DNA of 64,000 nucleotides, taken from the NCBI GenBank assembly GCA_965153455.1, contig OZ234496.1, positions 19,150,304 through 19,214,303 on the forward strand. Reading direction: 5' to 3'. The stretch comes from Sphagnum compactum. Lineage: Eukaryota; Bryophyta; Sphagnopsida; Sphagnales. The position numbers were made by a program, and so were the translations under genes. Position 1 is the first letter of the stretch. Every line of letters starts with the position of its first letter. The notes beneath the pieces were generated by a model. It was not told the DNA's origin and searched no databases. It saw nothing but the letters and a program-made list of their open reading frames with translations. Below, piece after piece: positions 1 to 12,733 of the stretch.

Positions 1-243
1 TTAATCTCATATTAACCTCGATTCCAGTCACCTTTTTCTTTTTAAAAACATGTATTTACAATCTTAGTTGTGGTGGTTCCACACATAAATGAAATCGAGA
101 ACTCAATTGTGGGTTCAATTCTTTTGTGCACCAGTGTGGTTAGATTTCCTCTCTCTCTCCTTCCAGTTAAAGAACCGACATCCGGGTATATGGACCTTTT
201 GACCAGGGGTTCTCAAAGAATCAAAGAATTGCAACATGCGCAA

Positions 244-270
244 CCCCCCCCCCCCCCCCCCCCCCCCCCC
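244..270. repeat. Poly-C tract (27 C)
   Basis: An uninterrupted run of 27 C residues. A small open frame across it would encode polyproline, but it has no other coding character. The exact length of such runs is unreliable in assemblies. Confidence 0.9.
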
Positions 271-3200
271 AAACCTCTTATCCGGGGCTTTTGGGGGTGG
301 GGCTTACACAATCCTTTCCCTCTTTGCAATTGGTTGCACAAATGCTGTTTTATTACTTTTCCTTAGCCCTTTTTTCTAGCCACAACAAAGCCTCTTTTTT
401 CTCTGCATGGTTTGTGCACCCATTCATGTATCAAACATGCTCACACCCGGCTCATAACCGGCAGAGCCTAGTCTTTGAGAACTTGTTTGTTCAGTCCCAC
501 ACAAAGACTGGTGTATCAAATAATTAGATTTCCGAATTTTTTTTGAGACTTGCCTATTATCAATTTGCTTGTTTTGGCAATAGCGTCAGGCACCCCATTT
601 CTTTCATTGGTTATGTTTTTATATAATAGGTACCCACCTCTCTTATGTTTAAGGATTCAAATTGAAATACCCACTTGATAACCGCCTTCCATAAGGTCCA
701 GGTAAGTCTTTGTAGAAAGCCCTAGTATAATAAGTCCTAGTGTAAGTGGAAGAATAGGGGTTGGTTTTTCCCCAATTTAAAAAACCAATATTGTGGTACA
801 AGGGCAGCTTTAAATGCATATTTGTCGAATAATTAATTAAATTTCATGTTCAAAAAAATTTAAATTCAATAGATTCACACTATCGAAATTCACACATCAC
901 GTTATGGGGGCATTAAAATGTTGGCCTTTAGTTCGTATTGAGGCTAGAGTGCCAAGGAAAGTGTATATTTTCTTTCACATACATCAAACCATAAAAGATA
1001 CAACTTGCCAAAAACAATATCAAACAAAACTTTTGAACATTAAATTTATCCTTGAAAATAATTTATCCTCGTTGAATTTTTGGGGAAATTTTTTGATATG
1101 TTTGAAATTTCAGAATAATTTTACATTGACTTTGCTTAAGAATGAATTTTTAAAAAAAAATTCATTCTCTCCTTCCTTCTTTACCTCAAAACCTCATCTT
1201 TTTCATTGACGAATTCATTGAAATTGCTGAAAAATTTGTGCACTCCCAATGCCAAAAACTTGGAAGACCAAAAAAAAAAGAGTGTCCAAATGACTTGACA
1301 CCTCAAAAATTATTGTCTCAACAATGACAACAACATACAATATTTACAAAGTGAGCAAATTTCATTGGATTTCAAATGTTAGAATTGAGCATTTATTGCA
1401 CGAGATTTAAATATATTTGTTGAATATTCATAATGACAATGACAACTATAGTGAAAGAAAATTTAAAACTTATATTAAATTTTATTGTAACACCAATATT
1501 GGGAAAAAGGAGTTTCCAGCCCCCTTTAATGATTATGTATTTTTTGTTGTGTCATTTTTTAATTTCACCTTGAGCTTAACCCCCTTTATGAGAAAACTAC
1601 AATTCTTGCCATTGAGTCCCCTTGCTTTTTGCAAATAACTTTAATATGTATAAGAAATGATTAACAAAATGATATTTCAATTTCAATTTTGAAGTTCAAT
1701 TTCCATGTGACTCATTTTGCCCATCTAGCCAATTGCATTTGTGCAATCAAATAATTCATCTGTGAAAATAATTCCATCCATTGTGAAATTTTTTATCCAT
1801 CAAATTGTGCCCAACTATTGTCAACTTCATCCATCACCAATTTCCATATGATCAATTACTTGGGTGATAAATTCCATCCATGAACATAGTTCCATTCATC
1901 CATGGGACATTTCATTTATGTTGAATATTCTGTCCAAAAAAATAGTGTAATTGATGTGGTCACATTTTTTCATTCATTTACGACAAATACATTTTTGTGG
2001 TCAGTCACTCTCATGAATAATATTTCATCCATCTGATAGACTTTATTGTTGATGTTTTTCTAAGGTTTTGTTTCATCCATCTAATCTAATTTCATTTTAT
2101 GAATGACCTATTTCTCTTCCTTCCCACCTCTCTTTCCCCTCTCCCTACCTATCATTGCCCACTTTCTTGTGTTGCCCTCCATTCACACATTTTCCCATTG
2201 TTCTTTCTACCTTTCCCCTAAGTATTTTGTTTCACATCCCAAAGAAGTTTTTTTTTTGTTTTTCAATGTTGCCAGAGTGATGATCATAATAACAAGATTT
2301 AGCCCCAGTTGGCTACGGAGCAAATCTCACAATATATTGTTTTCAAAATCCTTCTATATGGTGGCTACTTACCAAAGCTTAACATAGAAATCTAGCAAGT
2401 TTTTTCTATGTTTTTTAAATTAAATTTTTCAAAATTTTGAAAATCTGGAAATTTTAGGTCAATCCTTTGTTGATGTTGTTGGCTCTTTTTCTTTTGGCAA
2501 AATGGTGAAAAACTTGCCACATTATAAAATGTTATCCCAAAGTGATCCTCAAGATTTTCCTTTACTCTTCCCATGTAATTCCCCATAACACCAGGGTTTA
2601 TGCAATATCATTTGCTCAAACCTTTACTCTTTTACCACAGATAAGCCTTGTTATGAAAAACTATAACCCTCCTAGAATAAGTAGGTACTAGTGTTGGGTG
2701 GTTCACCATTTTCAGCATAACCTTTTGTTCCAAGTTGGATTTTTGTTTGGGGTAGAATTTTACATAGTTCAAGTCCTAGTTCTCAAATGTAGGGCACTTT
2801 TGAGTCCAAATTTACTTTCACTTTTGAAGTTTGGCCAATTCATTGTTGGCAATTAATTTTGGACAAGTTTAGACTAATTCTTAATCAAGTTATAATTATT
2901 TTTGAAGCTTAAAGGAGAGGAGTCACTTGAGCACCAACAAAAAAATTTATAGATTTCTTTTTATAAATAATTTCAACTAGAAGAACCACTTGACCATCAA
3001 TTAAAAGTGTTGTTCTTTGAGGGTTTTACTTTCGTGATTCTTCCCTTTTATGGCCGATGATACTCATATTCTCAGTCCTATTTATGTCGTCTCCTTCGCC
3101 TTTGATCATTTTATTTCCTAGTTGGCTTATGTGGAGTTGTTTATTCAACCTCACAAGTGTTCTACATGGGCTTCATCAAACTTACCTTCTGGGTTTTCCC

Positions 3201-6009
3201 CCCTTGTTGAATTATATTGCCCCCTTAGTGGCATCAAGATCCTTCACTTCCCTTTTGGCTTTGTCTCCTTCACCTTTTTTTTTGTGCAAGAAGCTCTAGG
3301 TGAGGACATTCGAGATGTAGACGTGCTCCCAAGATTAAGGGAGGTCCAGGTGGCTTTTGGCATCCACTTTCAGTGTTTTGCCCATAGGCTTTCCTTTTCC
3401 TTTGTTGTTCCCCCCTTTCTAGGTGTTCGGAATTAATTTGTTATTTTTGACTTCACCATGGTGGGAGTTTTTGAGAGGCTTTTGGGTCCGGGTTCATTGG
3501 AGGGCTTTGAGGCCCGGCCCCTCTTGTTCGTTGATAAGTGATTCTACCCATTTCTAGTGGTGGCATTAGGTTGATTTTTTTGGAGGTCATTGTTCCAGCT
3601 ACTTATTTAGAGAGTTGGGCTTTAATTGCCCTTGTCATAACTTCCAAGTTTTTGTTGGATTTTCACCCATTTTTGTTGGAGCCAATAGGTGCAAATAGCT
3701 GGGGGCCCTTCCCTTTCCAAGCGCATATGAGATCAACGTAAGAGTTTTTCCCCCAAAGCTTGTAACATGTGTTCCCCCTTTTGAACAGTTGGCCGAAAGA
3801 GGTGCAAATCTCTTTCAAGAGAATATTTAAGAGAGATTACATGACCATTCTTTTATTAACATCCTTTCTTATTTACTTTCTGATTTGCATCAAACACATT
3901 TAAAATCATGTGCGAATGCTTAGTTGTTAGCTCACCTAATCATTCTTTTTTTTTCACCTGCTTTAAAATGTTTTCTCCATTGAATTGTGCACTAGGTTGG
4001 GTCTTTCCCATCCTTTAATCCTTGGGGTGTCACATTGCATTTGTAGCCAGCCTTTGGATCCTATGGGGATACACCTTCTTTGTTGTGCGCATGGTGGGGA
4101 GAGGACGACCTTGCATGATGTTTAGAAGACGATTTTGTTGTGCGAGATGCTTTTGTGGCCATTGCGAGAAATGCAGGGTTTCATGTCTTGTGAAAGCAAA
4201 CCCATGTCCTTCCGCCCCCTACCGTATACTTTTCGCAATGTTGAATCAACATTAGTTGATGGTGTCTACACATTGGCAACCCAATTCGAATTGATTTGAT
4301 GTCACGGGTTGCCCTTTCTTGTGGGGTTGCAACAATAGTTGTAGCTCAGGTGAAGAATGGTCTTTATCGTAATTAGTTCCCAGTGGACATGTTTCTCCCT
4401 CTAGTTGTGCCAGTGGAGGTTTTTTGGATGTCTACACCTATAGGTGGACAAATTTTTTCATCGATGTGCCAACGTGGCATGGCGAGCAAAAGGCATTGGA
4501 GGCCCTCCTCTTTCAGTTTTGTGCACATTTTACATGTAGAAGGTGTTAATGGCATTATAACGTGCACATGTAATCTTTATTTTGAGATGTGTTGTTGTAG
4601 TAGGTGAGGGTTTTTTAGGCTAGGCATCCTTTCAAAAGGTCCTCCCCTTTCCTTATTTGATATGCTTCTTGTGTTAGGAAGGGGTTCAAAAATTTGATGT
4701 TCCTTTTGTGGTTCGCCCTCTTGGGTGGTTCTTTTGTTTTAATTTTGGACATGGGTCCTTCCCTTTTGTTCCTTGTGTTCCCCCTTTTTCGGCTTTGGCT
4801 TATTTATGATTGGCAAGGTCTCATAAAAAATAATTCAAACAACTTAGAAAAACAAAATTGAAATTGAAATTGATTGAGAGATGATTCAAAATTAACATGC
4901 AAAGATAAAAAGGCGGATGATTCAAAACCAATATGTAAAGAAAAATGGAAGGATGACGAGACATAAGTGACTGGAAACATTGGGAATAATGGAAAAAATC
5001 CTTGCCCCTTGCCTCAAAAAAATTAGACCCCTCGTGAATGCATGTTAAGCTTTTTCATTGGTTGCATGAAACTTTTGTTTTTAAAACTATTTGTCACCGT
5101 TTTTAGCTTCGGCTAATGACAAGGCATAAATTGTAAGATTATATTCTAGTGTGATTCACATTAATCAGTTCGGGGTGTATAATTTGCATGTTTTTTCACT
5201 CCCCCTTTCAACTCTTTCATTGATCCAATGTAGTTTGGAATTTGTTTTGGGTATTTTTTAGGGTTTGTTGTGCAAAAAAAAAATTGCCTATCTTTCTTAA
5301 AACAACGGAAATCAACCCATATTTTATCTTATGTCATTCATTGGAATGAAATCCGATTTGCGAGGGTCGTGATAGCAATGGCGCAAGTTATGAAAGAATG
5401 AAGTTCTTGGAATAAACTTGGTTGGTTGTTCGTTTTTCTTGTGTGTGGTTACAGTGACATTGGTGATGGAGTGACACTCGTTGAAGGAGATAAAAAGTGG
5501 CTCATCAAAAAATTAAGTATAAAATTCCTACTTCTAAACTTGGAGAGATTGTTAGGTTCTATGTTTTTTATGTTTAGATGTTTTTGGTTTGTGGCACATT
5601 GATGGGAAGAATGCCTTGGGTGTGAAATTTTTCTGATGAAAGGTAAGTATTTTTAATTTCCATTGTGTAGGAGATGCGATGAAAGGTAGATGAATTTAGA
5701 TAAGTTTTGTGACATCGATGGAAATGATGAAAGGCTCTAGGGGATAAGAATTGGTTGATTTGTTTGTGACAAAATTTATCGAAGCTTAGTACATTTAGGT
5801 GTGTCTATATTGGTACTTCTGTGAAGTAATAAGGGATAAAATACCTAGATAAGAAGAGCTCTGAATATAGTTTTTGGGTGATTACTGTACTCTTTGATCA
5901 GATTCAGCAACAAAATGCCGAATAATTGATTACATTTTAAATCTTAACTTTAGCACTTGATTTTTTAATTCTGAAATTTTTGGTACGTAATGTTTATAAA
6001 TAATAATAT

Positions 6010-6112
6010 TAAATGAGTTCTATGTTAGTGGCACAGTTTAATATGTCTAGATTGTCATGGTCATAAGTTCTTGAATTTTTAAGGTCTGCGGTTCAAACCT
6101 GACAATCAACAT
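6010..6112 (+). repeat. Possible tRNA-derived SINE remnant
   Basis: A box-A-like word (TAGTGGCACAG) near 6026 is followed about 60 bases later by a box-B-like word (GGTTCAAACCT) at about 6091, the spacing of an internal RNA polymerase III promoter. No cloverleaf can be folded by eye, so this is not called a tRNA gene. Chance similarity is quite possible. Confidence 0.2.
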
Positions 6113-7154
6113 TTTTGAGATTTTTAATTTTATAAAAACTTCGACACGAGTAACAAATAACATTTCAAAAATTCGACAAAATGAAAAATAATTTAACTTA
6201 TGCCTAAATCATTCAGGTATTATGATTATGGGGTAACAATGTGAGATCAAATTTCAAGTTTATTGGCTGTTTGAGATTTGTGCTTATCAACATTCACCAT
6301 AATCATGGGAGCCAAAGTGTTTTTGTTGCTTGAGATGTAATTGTGGGAAGAAAGGGTATCATTTGTTGAGAGTTCATCAATGTCATGTTATATGCCACAT
6401 CGAAAGATCACAATAGCCCATGGAGAGAGGAGGTTGGGAGGGATCTGAAGCATTTGATGTCACTAGGTTAAGGTCTCTAGCTTGGCTAGGCAGGTTGTTT
6501 GAAGCACAAATTTATAACTTGTGGCCAAATTCAGTATTGTAACCTCTATGTCTTTTTCTTTTGCATATATATGTTGGGCATACATTGTGTGTGTTATAAT
6601 AGGTGATGGGTGAAGCCCACTTTTTAGGTTACATTAGTGTCTACAACATAAAATGCAAGTTATGACACACTTAAAATAGAAAGTGTCCAGATGCTTGCAA
6701 AACAAGAACTTATACATGCAAGCTCACTTAGAACAAAATTTTTATCATAAACAAAAATCAAACTTCACACATGACAAAAACTTATGAAAAACTTAGAAAT
6801 CTCTTCAATGGACTCAAAAATAAAAATATAATAACACACCTAAAATTAAAAAATTGTCCACATGACTTGTTGATTGCAAAAATAGGAACTCGTTGTCCAA
6901 ACACATGTACAACACAAATTTTTATTGAAAACAAAAGTTAAACTTCACACATGACAAAACTCATTGAAAACTTGAAGTTTTTCAATGAACCCAAATAAAA
7001 CAAAATAAAATAAAATAAAAACCCCCCACTCAAAATAAAAAGAAAAAAAACTGACATCCACCTCACCTTTCCAAAATAAATAAATAAATACATATATATA
7101 TTATATATAGTAAAGGACGTCGGAAGCTTCCCCTTAATTCGTCCCGTCATCCAA

Positions 7155-7238
7155 CCGGACGGATATTTCATCCATCCTGTCATCCGTTTATTTAAGCCGG
7201 ACGGACATTTCATCCATCCCGCCATCCGTCTATTTAGA
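7155..7238. repeat. Two 42-bp tandem repeats upstream of the aldo/keto reductase exon
   Basis: Two adjacent 42-bp units start at 7155 and 7197, each beginning CCGGACGGA and ending in a TATTTA-type stretch, with few differences between them. They lie just downstream of a TATA-rich stretch (about 7091-7110) and 144-227 bases before the ATG at 7382, so they fall in the presumed promoter or 5' UTR. Confidence 0.75.
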
Positions 7239-7381
7239 AATAGAAGATGCCAATTAAGGTCTCTCTGCATGCTGCTCGCTCTCCCCCATGTCTCCGTGTG
7301 GATCAGTCGACAGTGATAGAAAGAGATAGACGCTGCACAAATTCCTACAAGATAGAGAGTTTTTTTTTAGGGTTGGGAGCG

Positions 7382-7606
7382 ATGGCGTTGTTGCAGCCAG
7401 TGCCACGAATGAAGTTGGGTTCTCAGGGTTTGGAGGTTTCCCGCTTGGGATTGGGTTGTATGGGGATGTCTTCTTTCTACGGACCCGCAAGGCCGGAAGA
7501 AGAGATGGTGGAGCTCATCCGTTATGCCGTGGAGCAGTTGGGTGTTACCTTGCTGGATACCTCTGGTACTTATGGACCCTTCACCAACGAAGTCCTGATT
7601 GACAAG
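7382..7606 (+). CDS. First exon of an aldo/keto reductase, rest of gene missing (partial)
   Basis: The ATG at 7382 opens 75 codons ending exactly at an AAG|GTAAAG splice donor. The peptide carries the N-terminal signature of plant AKR13-type, perakine-reductase-like NADPH-dependent aldo/keto reductases: LGLGCMGMS near residues 22-30, then [12 protein letters not shown] near residues 55-66. The Asp of LLDT is the first residue of the expected Asp-Tyr-Lys-His catalytic set. The Tyr, Lys and His would lie in later exons, and I find none of these in the next 7 kb. Instead the presumed intron runs into MITE-like sequence, a bZIP-like exon and a Helitron. Either the gene was cut by rearrangement or this is a captured fragment. 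The frame stays open upstream to 7247, but family length favours 7382 as the start. Confidence 0.65.
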
Positions 7607-7655
7607 GTAAAGTACAACACATGCAAACCAGCAGCTCTACAAACAATTATAGTTC

Positions 7656-7775
7656 TAAGAGCATCTCCAGCAGTGATCAGCATGTGATCATGCACACTAA
7701 AATTGGATGAAGAAAAGCCAAACCATGCCGGTTTGGCTCAGGAAAATAGTTTTGGCTCAGCATAACTACAATCAA
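7656..7775 (+). repeat. Partial MITE copy related to the element at 29140-29529
   Basis: It starts with AAGAGCATCTCCAGCAG, a terminus common among plant MITEs. It then shares an ordered set of words with the MITE at 29140: a TAAAATTGGATG word, an AAGAAA word, a GGCTCA word and AGGAAAAT. No matching right terminus was found, so this is a 5' part or a decayed copy. It lies inside the presumed first intron of the aldo/keto reductase. Confidence 0.45.
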
Positions 7776-8130
7776 ATGTGCACCTCTAGCAGGTGCACCT
7801 GTAATTATGGCAAATGTGCACGCACCTCTGGCATGTGCATAATCTTTGTTGTAACTTTTACCACCCTCACCACACTGTGAAAAAATGTTAGGCCAAAACC
7901 ATTTTATATAGCTTACTGACAATTTCTTGGAGATGTAATTTGTGGGTTGATGGTGATTTAGTCCAACACGGGCAAAGATTGTAGTAGTAGTAGTGTTTGC
8001 TATCTGGATTACTATATGTGCTTATGCACCATTGTATGCATGTTGGCATGATCAAAGATCCAGCTTCTCGATCTGTGATGGTAATAGCCATCACCACAAA
8101 CGTACTCCTTCTGCTGGGTATCTTCCACAG

Positions 8131-8370
8131 GTGCAGCCTTCGTGGATGGAGGAGATTCTGGAGTCTCCTGATCATGGAGACATGGCCACAGCTAATAAGA
8201 AGGGCTTGCATAGGCGAGCTTCAAGTGACTTGGTGGCATTTTCGGAAAGCCTTTAACAACTTTGACATTATGGCAGGTCGCTTTGCAACTGAGGAGGAAA
8301 GGTACTCTGCCCAAGGGGGTGCACCACCTGGTGCTCATACATTGAGGATTGAGATCCCTGACTACAATGG
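8131..8370 (+). pseudogene. Exon-like fragment resembling the N-terminus of a bZIP34/61-type transcription factor
   Basis: It begins right after a CCACAG acceptor and ends at a GG|GTGAGC donor. The first reading phase (8131-8250) gives PSWMEEILESPD and, 13 residues on, GLHRRASSDLVAFSES. This matches the PSW..E.L and HRR..SD..AF pattern I know from VIP1/bZIP34/bZIP61-group proteins ahead of their basic region. That phase stops at TAA after one more codon. Ignoring one base near 8251 lets the reading continue as FNNFDIMAGRF to the donor, so a one-base frameshift is inferred. No basic region or leucine zipper was found downstream. The identity rests on remembered family pattern only. A captured or rearranged gene piece is most likely. 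Confidence 0.4.
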
Positions 8371-8960
8371 GTGAGCATTCTTTTATTGTCTTTTTGGCAA
8401 ACACTCCTTTGTGAAGATTTGATAAATGTGTTTGGTCTGTGCCATATGTGGACCTAAGGTCAAAGTCATGCATGGCTATGTTAATAACTGTATGTATGGA
8501 ACTTTCTTGAGCCTTCATAGCAGGGGGATCATATGTCTTATGCTTCTGAGGGTCTATAGAAATAGTACTGTGGTTTTCTTTTCCATAATTAAAAGTCTTT
8601 TTTTTTGGGGGGGCTGTTTTTCGATCCCCTTACAAGCAAGGGTTTTTCTTTCCTCCAAATTCATCAAGCAGATCCAATTGCGAATATCCTTAGCATTAAC
8701 TAGCATTAAATGGTGACTGTTCTACTGCGGTTGTAGCATTTGTTTACCAAAGTGCTCTTACAAATGGTGATTTAGGAAGTGCCTAGGTCTAGGTGTGGTT
8801 TAATTTAATTATTTTGATTTTAAAAAATGGCGAAAAAGTCACTAAAAATCAAATTTTTTTTCTTCTCACTTTTTCCAAAAAAAAAAAAATCGCCAAAACA
8901 AAGCCACTGCTTACAAGGCACAGTGGACAGCTCTTCTAGGTCTACGTAACCCAATCAATC

Positions 8961-9024
8961 CTGTGAAAGCTGCAAAATACGCTTTGAGGTTTATATATTT
9001 TCTTTCAATCCATTGTAGATTTCA
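8961..9024. repeat. 64-bp direct repeat, copy 1
   Basis: This stretch is repeated at 9629-9692 in the same orientation with a single mismatch (A versus T inside GCAAAATACGC / GCAAAATTCGC). The sequences on both sides of the two copies differ. The 604 bases between them hold no recognisable gene. Confidence 0.9.
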
Positions 9025-9628
9025 TTTCCATTTCCATTGATGTGCACACTCTAGTTGGAAATTAATTGATCCATTAATTTTTTTGTGGGTAGTTCCAAAT
9101 TTAGCCATTTCTTTGGCCGCTTCCAGTTTGGAAAGTCATGAATTTTTTGTGCACCCACTCCAATTCAAAAAATCAATCCATTTAACCATCATCTTTATAG
9201 GGAGATTTTTGTGTGACTGTCTTTTTATGATATTCAGAGAGGCCAGTTGGAAATGGATGGAAAGGTTAATGTTATGCCACCTAGCAAATTTCACTGCAAC
9301 AGAACACAACAATAAGAAACAAATGGAAAAGGGATTTTTCTTTGAATGAAAGTATCTTCGGTGAAGTTCAATTAGGTATCAAGTGTAATTAATAATCAAC
9401 TGTGAAAACAAGGAGTTGGGGTCCATAAGCATTCGACATCAGATGACAACCCTTATAGTCAGTCAGTGTGACTAAAAGCACTCCAAGATATTTCCAGTAT
9501 TGTGCAAGTACCTATTTGATTACCTAATTGATTTTGTGTCTAGGTTAGAACTGTACTGAACCTCTGGAAGGGAGGATTAATGTTGTGCAGGAAGCAGGCA
9601 GAGCTTGACGATACTGTAACAGGTGCTC

Positions 9629-9692
9629 CTGTGAAAGCTGCAAAATTCGCTTTGAGGTTTATATATTTTCTTTCAATCCATTGTAGATTTCA
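9629..9692. repeat. 64-bp direct repeat, copy 2
   Basis: Second copy of the repeat at 8961-9024, 668 bases downstream in the same orientation. It lies about 190 bases upstream of the Helitron Rep start. A short (GT)n tract follows at about 9728-9742. Confidence 0.9.
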
Positions 9693-9880
9693 GGAAAAGG
9701 GAGTCATAAATGGAGTTGTTGACGAATGTGTGTGTGTGTGTGTGCATGTGTACAAAGTACAAACTAATAAGCCATGGACTTTCATTTCCTTTGCCACCCT
9801 GGGGATTGATTTTGGCTCACATTTTGACACCAGTAGCGTTGCCTGCACAATTCTTCAGTTGATGTAGCTAGACTTCAACA

Positions 9881-12680
9881 ATGTCCACACACACGGCACC
9901 AGCACAGAAGAGTGCAAGAGAAAACCCCCGCCCCAAGATGCCCAAAGACATATAAGAACGTATGCGTGCACTCATTGCGCAACATGGTAGTGCTTTGGCT
10001 ACTTTGACGACCCTTCGGCAGCACCTAGAAGCTCAACGGAATGACGAGCAAACTGACTCTTTGGAAAATCCTGTTCCACATATTGATGTTCAAGCAGAAT
10101 TCAATCAAGGCACATCAGAATCTGCACGTGAACGTCGTAATCGCCTACAGAGAGAACGGCGTGCTAAGCAACGTGAACAACCTTTTCTTCGCAATGACGC
10201 ATTACAATTGTTTGGAGACGAATATGCGTCAGCCCCGGGACGATGGGATTATGGAGAAATGGACACAATATGTGGATTCTGCAGCGCGAAAATGTGGATC
10301 AAAAGAACGATCAGCAAAGTCGAGGAACAACAACCCACAATTTTCTCTGTGTTGCGAGAATGGCAAAGTTCTGTTGCCGAATCTTCCTGCAACACCGCAA
10401 GAGCTAGAAGTTCTTTTAACCAGCAAAGAGAATAGTGCCATCAAATTTTGAAATCAGATTTGCATGTACAATTCGGTGTTGGCATTCACTTCGCTCAGTG
10501 CCAAAGTTGATGAGTCGATAACAGGAGGCCCTGGACCGTATTCCTTTCGAATTCAAGGTGAACTTTATCACAAAATCGGATCCTTATGTCCTGCCAAAGG
10601 ACAACGGCCACAGTTTGCACAGCTGTACATTCATGATACGAAACGCGAACATCAAAACCGCCATGCCATTATGCCATCGCTTGATCCAACGATGTTGGAT
10701 CGGTTGTTAACCATGATGTACAATATCAATCCCTATGTCGAAGTGTTCAAAATGGCAAGGGATATGATGGCAACAGAAGGTGCTCCCATGGATCTGAAAT
10801 TGCGTTTCATTGCCTCTCGAACAAAGGATGCCCGCCGATATAATGTGCCGACGGTCGATGAAGTCGCTACATTGATGGTAGGAGATGGTTCTGAGGCTGT
10901 AGACAGACGTGACGTCGTCCTTGCTCAGCAAGCTGGCCCGTTTCAGCGCATTTCCGAACTACATGTGGGATACATGGCTCTACATTATCCGTTGTTATTT
11001 CCTTACAGTGAGGATGGATGGCATCCGAATATTCCGTTCAATGGTGTTGTTGCTAATGTAGATTTGGATGAAGACCATGCGGAAGAATATGAGCTTCAAA
11101 GAAAACATTGCAATGTGACAATGGCCGAATTTTATGGTTATCGACTTCAACATCGAAACACTGATGGCATTGCGTTGCTTCAGGGTGACCGATTGAGGCA
11201 TCAATACATTGTGGATGCTTATGCGGCTATTGAACAAAATCGCTTGAAGTACCTACGCCTGAATAAAAAAAAACTTCGTGCGGATCTTTATCAAGGCCTT
11301 CAAGACGCCATCGCTGCAGGTGACAATAGCGCTGCTGCCATCGGACAGAGGATCATTCTGCCATGTTCTTTCACAGTAGGTCCACATCACATGGTTCAGA
11401 GTTATCAAGATGCCATGGCAATTTGTAGATGGGCCGACTGCCCGGATGCGTTTGTTACATTCACTTGCAATCCCCAATGGCTTGAAATCAGGAGAGCGTT
11501 GCTACTCGGAGAGCAACTTCAGGATCGACCAGATTTGGTAACCCGAGTGTTCAAAATCAAGCTGAAGGAGTTGATCAATGACATTCACAAGAACCATATT
11601 CTGGGACGCACGATTGCGGGAATATATGTCGTTGAATTTCAAAAGCATGGGCTGTTGCATGCACACATTCTCATCTGCTTTACCGAAGACAACAAGCCAC
11701 ACACGGTCGAGGATGTAGACCGCATGATTAATGCTGAACTTCCGAATTCAGAAACAAACAAGTTGGCCCACGAGACGGTTACCAGATGCATGATGTATGG
11801 TCCATGTGGAGCTGCGTTTCCAAATGCCCCGTGCGTGGAAGAAGGCAAATGCAAAAAACAATATCCACGCAAGTTCCAATCCGAAACGGTGACGGATGTA
11901 AATGGATATCCTATTTATCGGCGTAGAGATACTGGGCACACAGTTTTGGTTCATGGCATTGAATTGGACAATCGTTGGGTGTTACCGCATAATGTCTATT
12001 TATCGACCAAATACGATGCGCACATCAACGTTGAGGTTTGCAACAATATTCGTGCAGTCAAATATCTATTCAAGTACGTATGTAATGGACATGATCGTGC
12101 AACTGTTGAGATCTCACGCTAGAACGACAATGCCACCGATGGAAATGTGGTCAAAGTTGATGAAATTAAAAAATATTTCGACTATCGCTATGTATCTGCA
12201 TCGAAAGTACCGTGGCGCATCTTTAAGTTTGATATGCATGAGCGGTTTCCTACCGTTGAGCGTCTGCAATACCATTTGCCCAATCAGCAAATGGTGTTGT
12301 TTAACGATGACGATGATGTGCAGGAAATGGCAACACGGTCAGCCATTTCCAGAACGATGCTCACAAAATGGTTCAAAACAAACCAAGAATCGGAAGTTGC
12401 ACGAAGCCTTACGTTTGATCAATTCCCTCAGCAATGGGTGTGGAATCGGAAGTTGAAGCGATGGACAATGCGCAAGAAAGGCTTTGCCATTGGTCGCATG
12501 TATTATGCACACCCGACATCAGGCGAACGTTATTATTTGCGAATGTTGCTGAACTGCGTCAAAGGTGCCACATCCTACGAGCATTTGCGGATAGTGGATG
12601 GCAAAGAGCATGACACATTCAAAGATGCATGCATTGCAATGGGTTTGCTTGCAAACGAGAAGTTTGAACCCCGTGCCTAA
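9881..12680 (+). pseudogene. Helitron Rep (HUH nuclease) half, broken
   Basis: The likely original ATG is at 9881. The frame is broken by TAA at 9953, a frameshift near 10300 (CGFCSAKMW reads in one frame, NPQFSLCCENGKVLLPNL in another), TGA at 10449 and TAG at 12120. From 10464 to 12119 one frame is open for 552 codons. Recognisable Helitron_like_N landmarks are YNSVLAFTSLSAK, GPYSFRIQGELYHKIG, FAQLYIHDTKREHQNR, the HUH motif in KHGLLHAHILICF (about 11642-11680), and after the 12120 stop the YFDYRYVSASKVPWRIF block that should carry the rolling-circle tyrosines. Coding stops at 12680 just after KDACIAMGLL, where the family would continue towards the helicase. With this many breaks the element cannot be autonomous. 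Confidence 0.85.
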
Positions 12681-12733
12681 TGCACAGGTTTGTGTGCATT
12701 TGACGGTACATATTACAAAATTACAATTACAAA

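Larger units (their letters stand above)
1..7120. other. AT-rich intergenic spacer, no gene recognised
   Basis: Only short open frames of low-complexity composition occur here on both strands, and none resembles a protein family I know. The stretch holds homopolymer runs, a cluster of TTCATCCAT-like words around 1770-2090, and a somewhat more GC-rich part at 3000-4800 that could be an unrecognisable old transposon. I see no rRNA or tRNA gene. Confidence 0.6.

Noticed and set aside
70-366. 98-codon open frame with a polyproline run
   Set aside because: The prolines come from the 27-C homopolymer, and the rest has no coding character.
7247-7381. N-terminal extension of the aldo/keto reductase frame
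   Set aside because: The frame is open but the peptide has no family similarity, and the ATG at 7382 gives the usual N-terminus.
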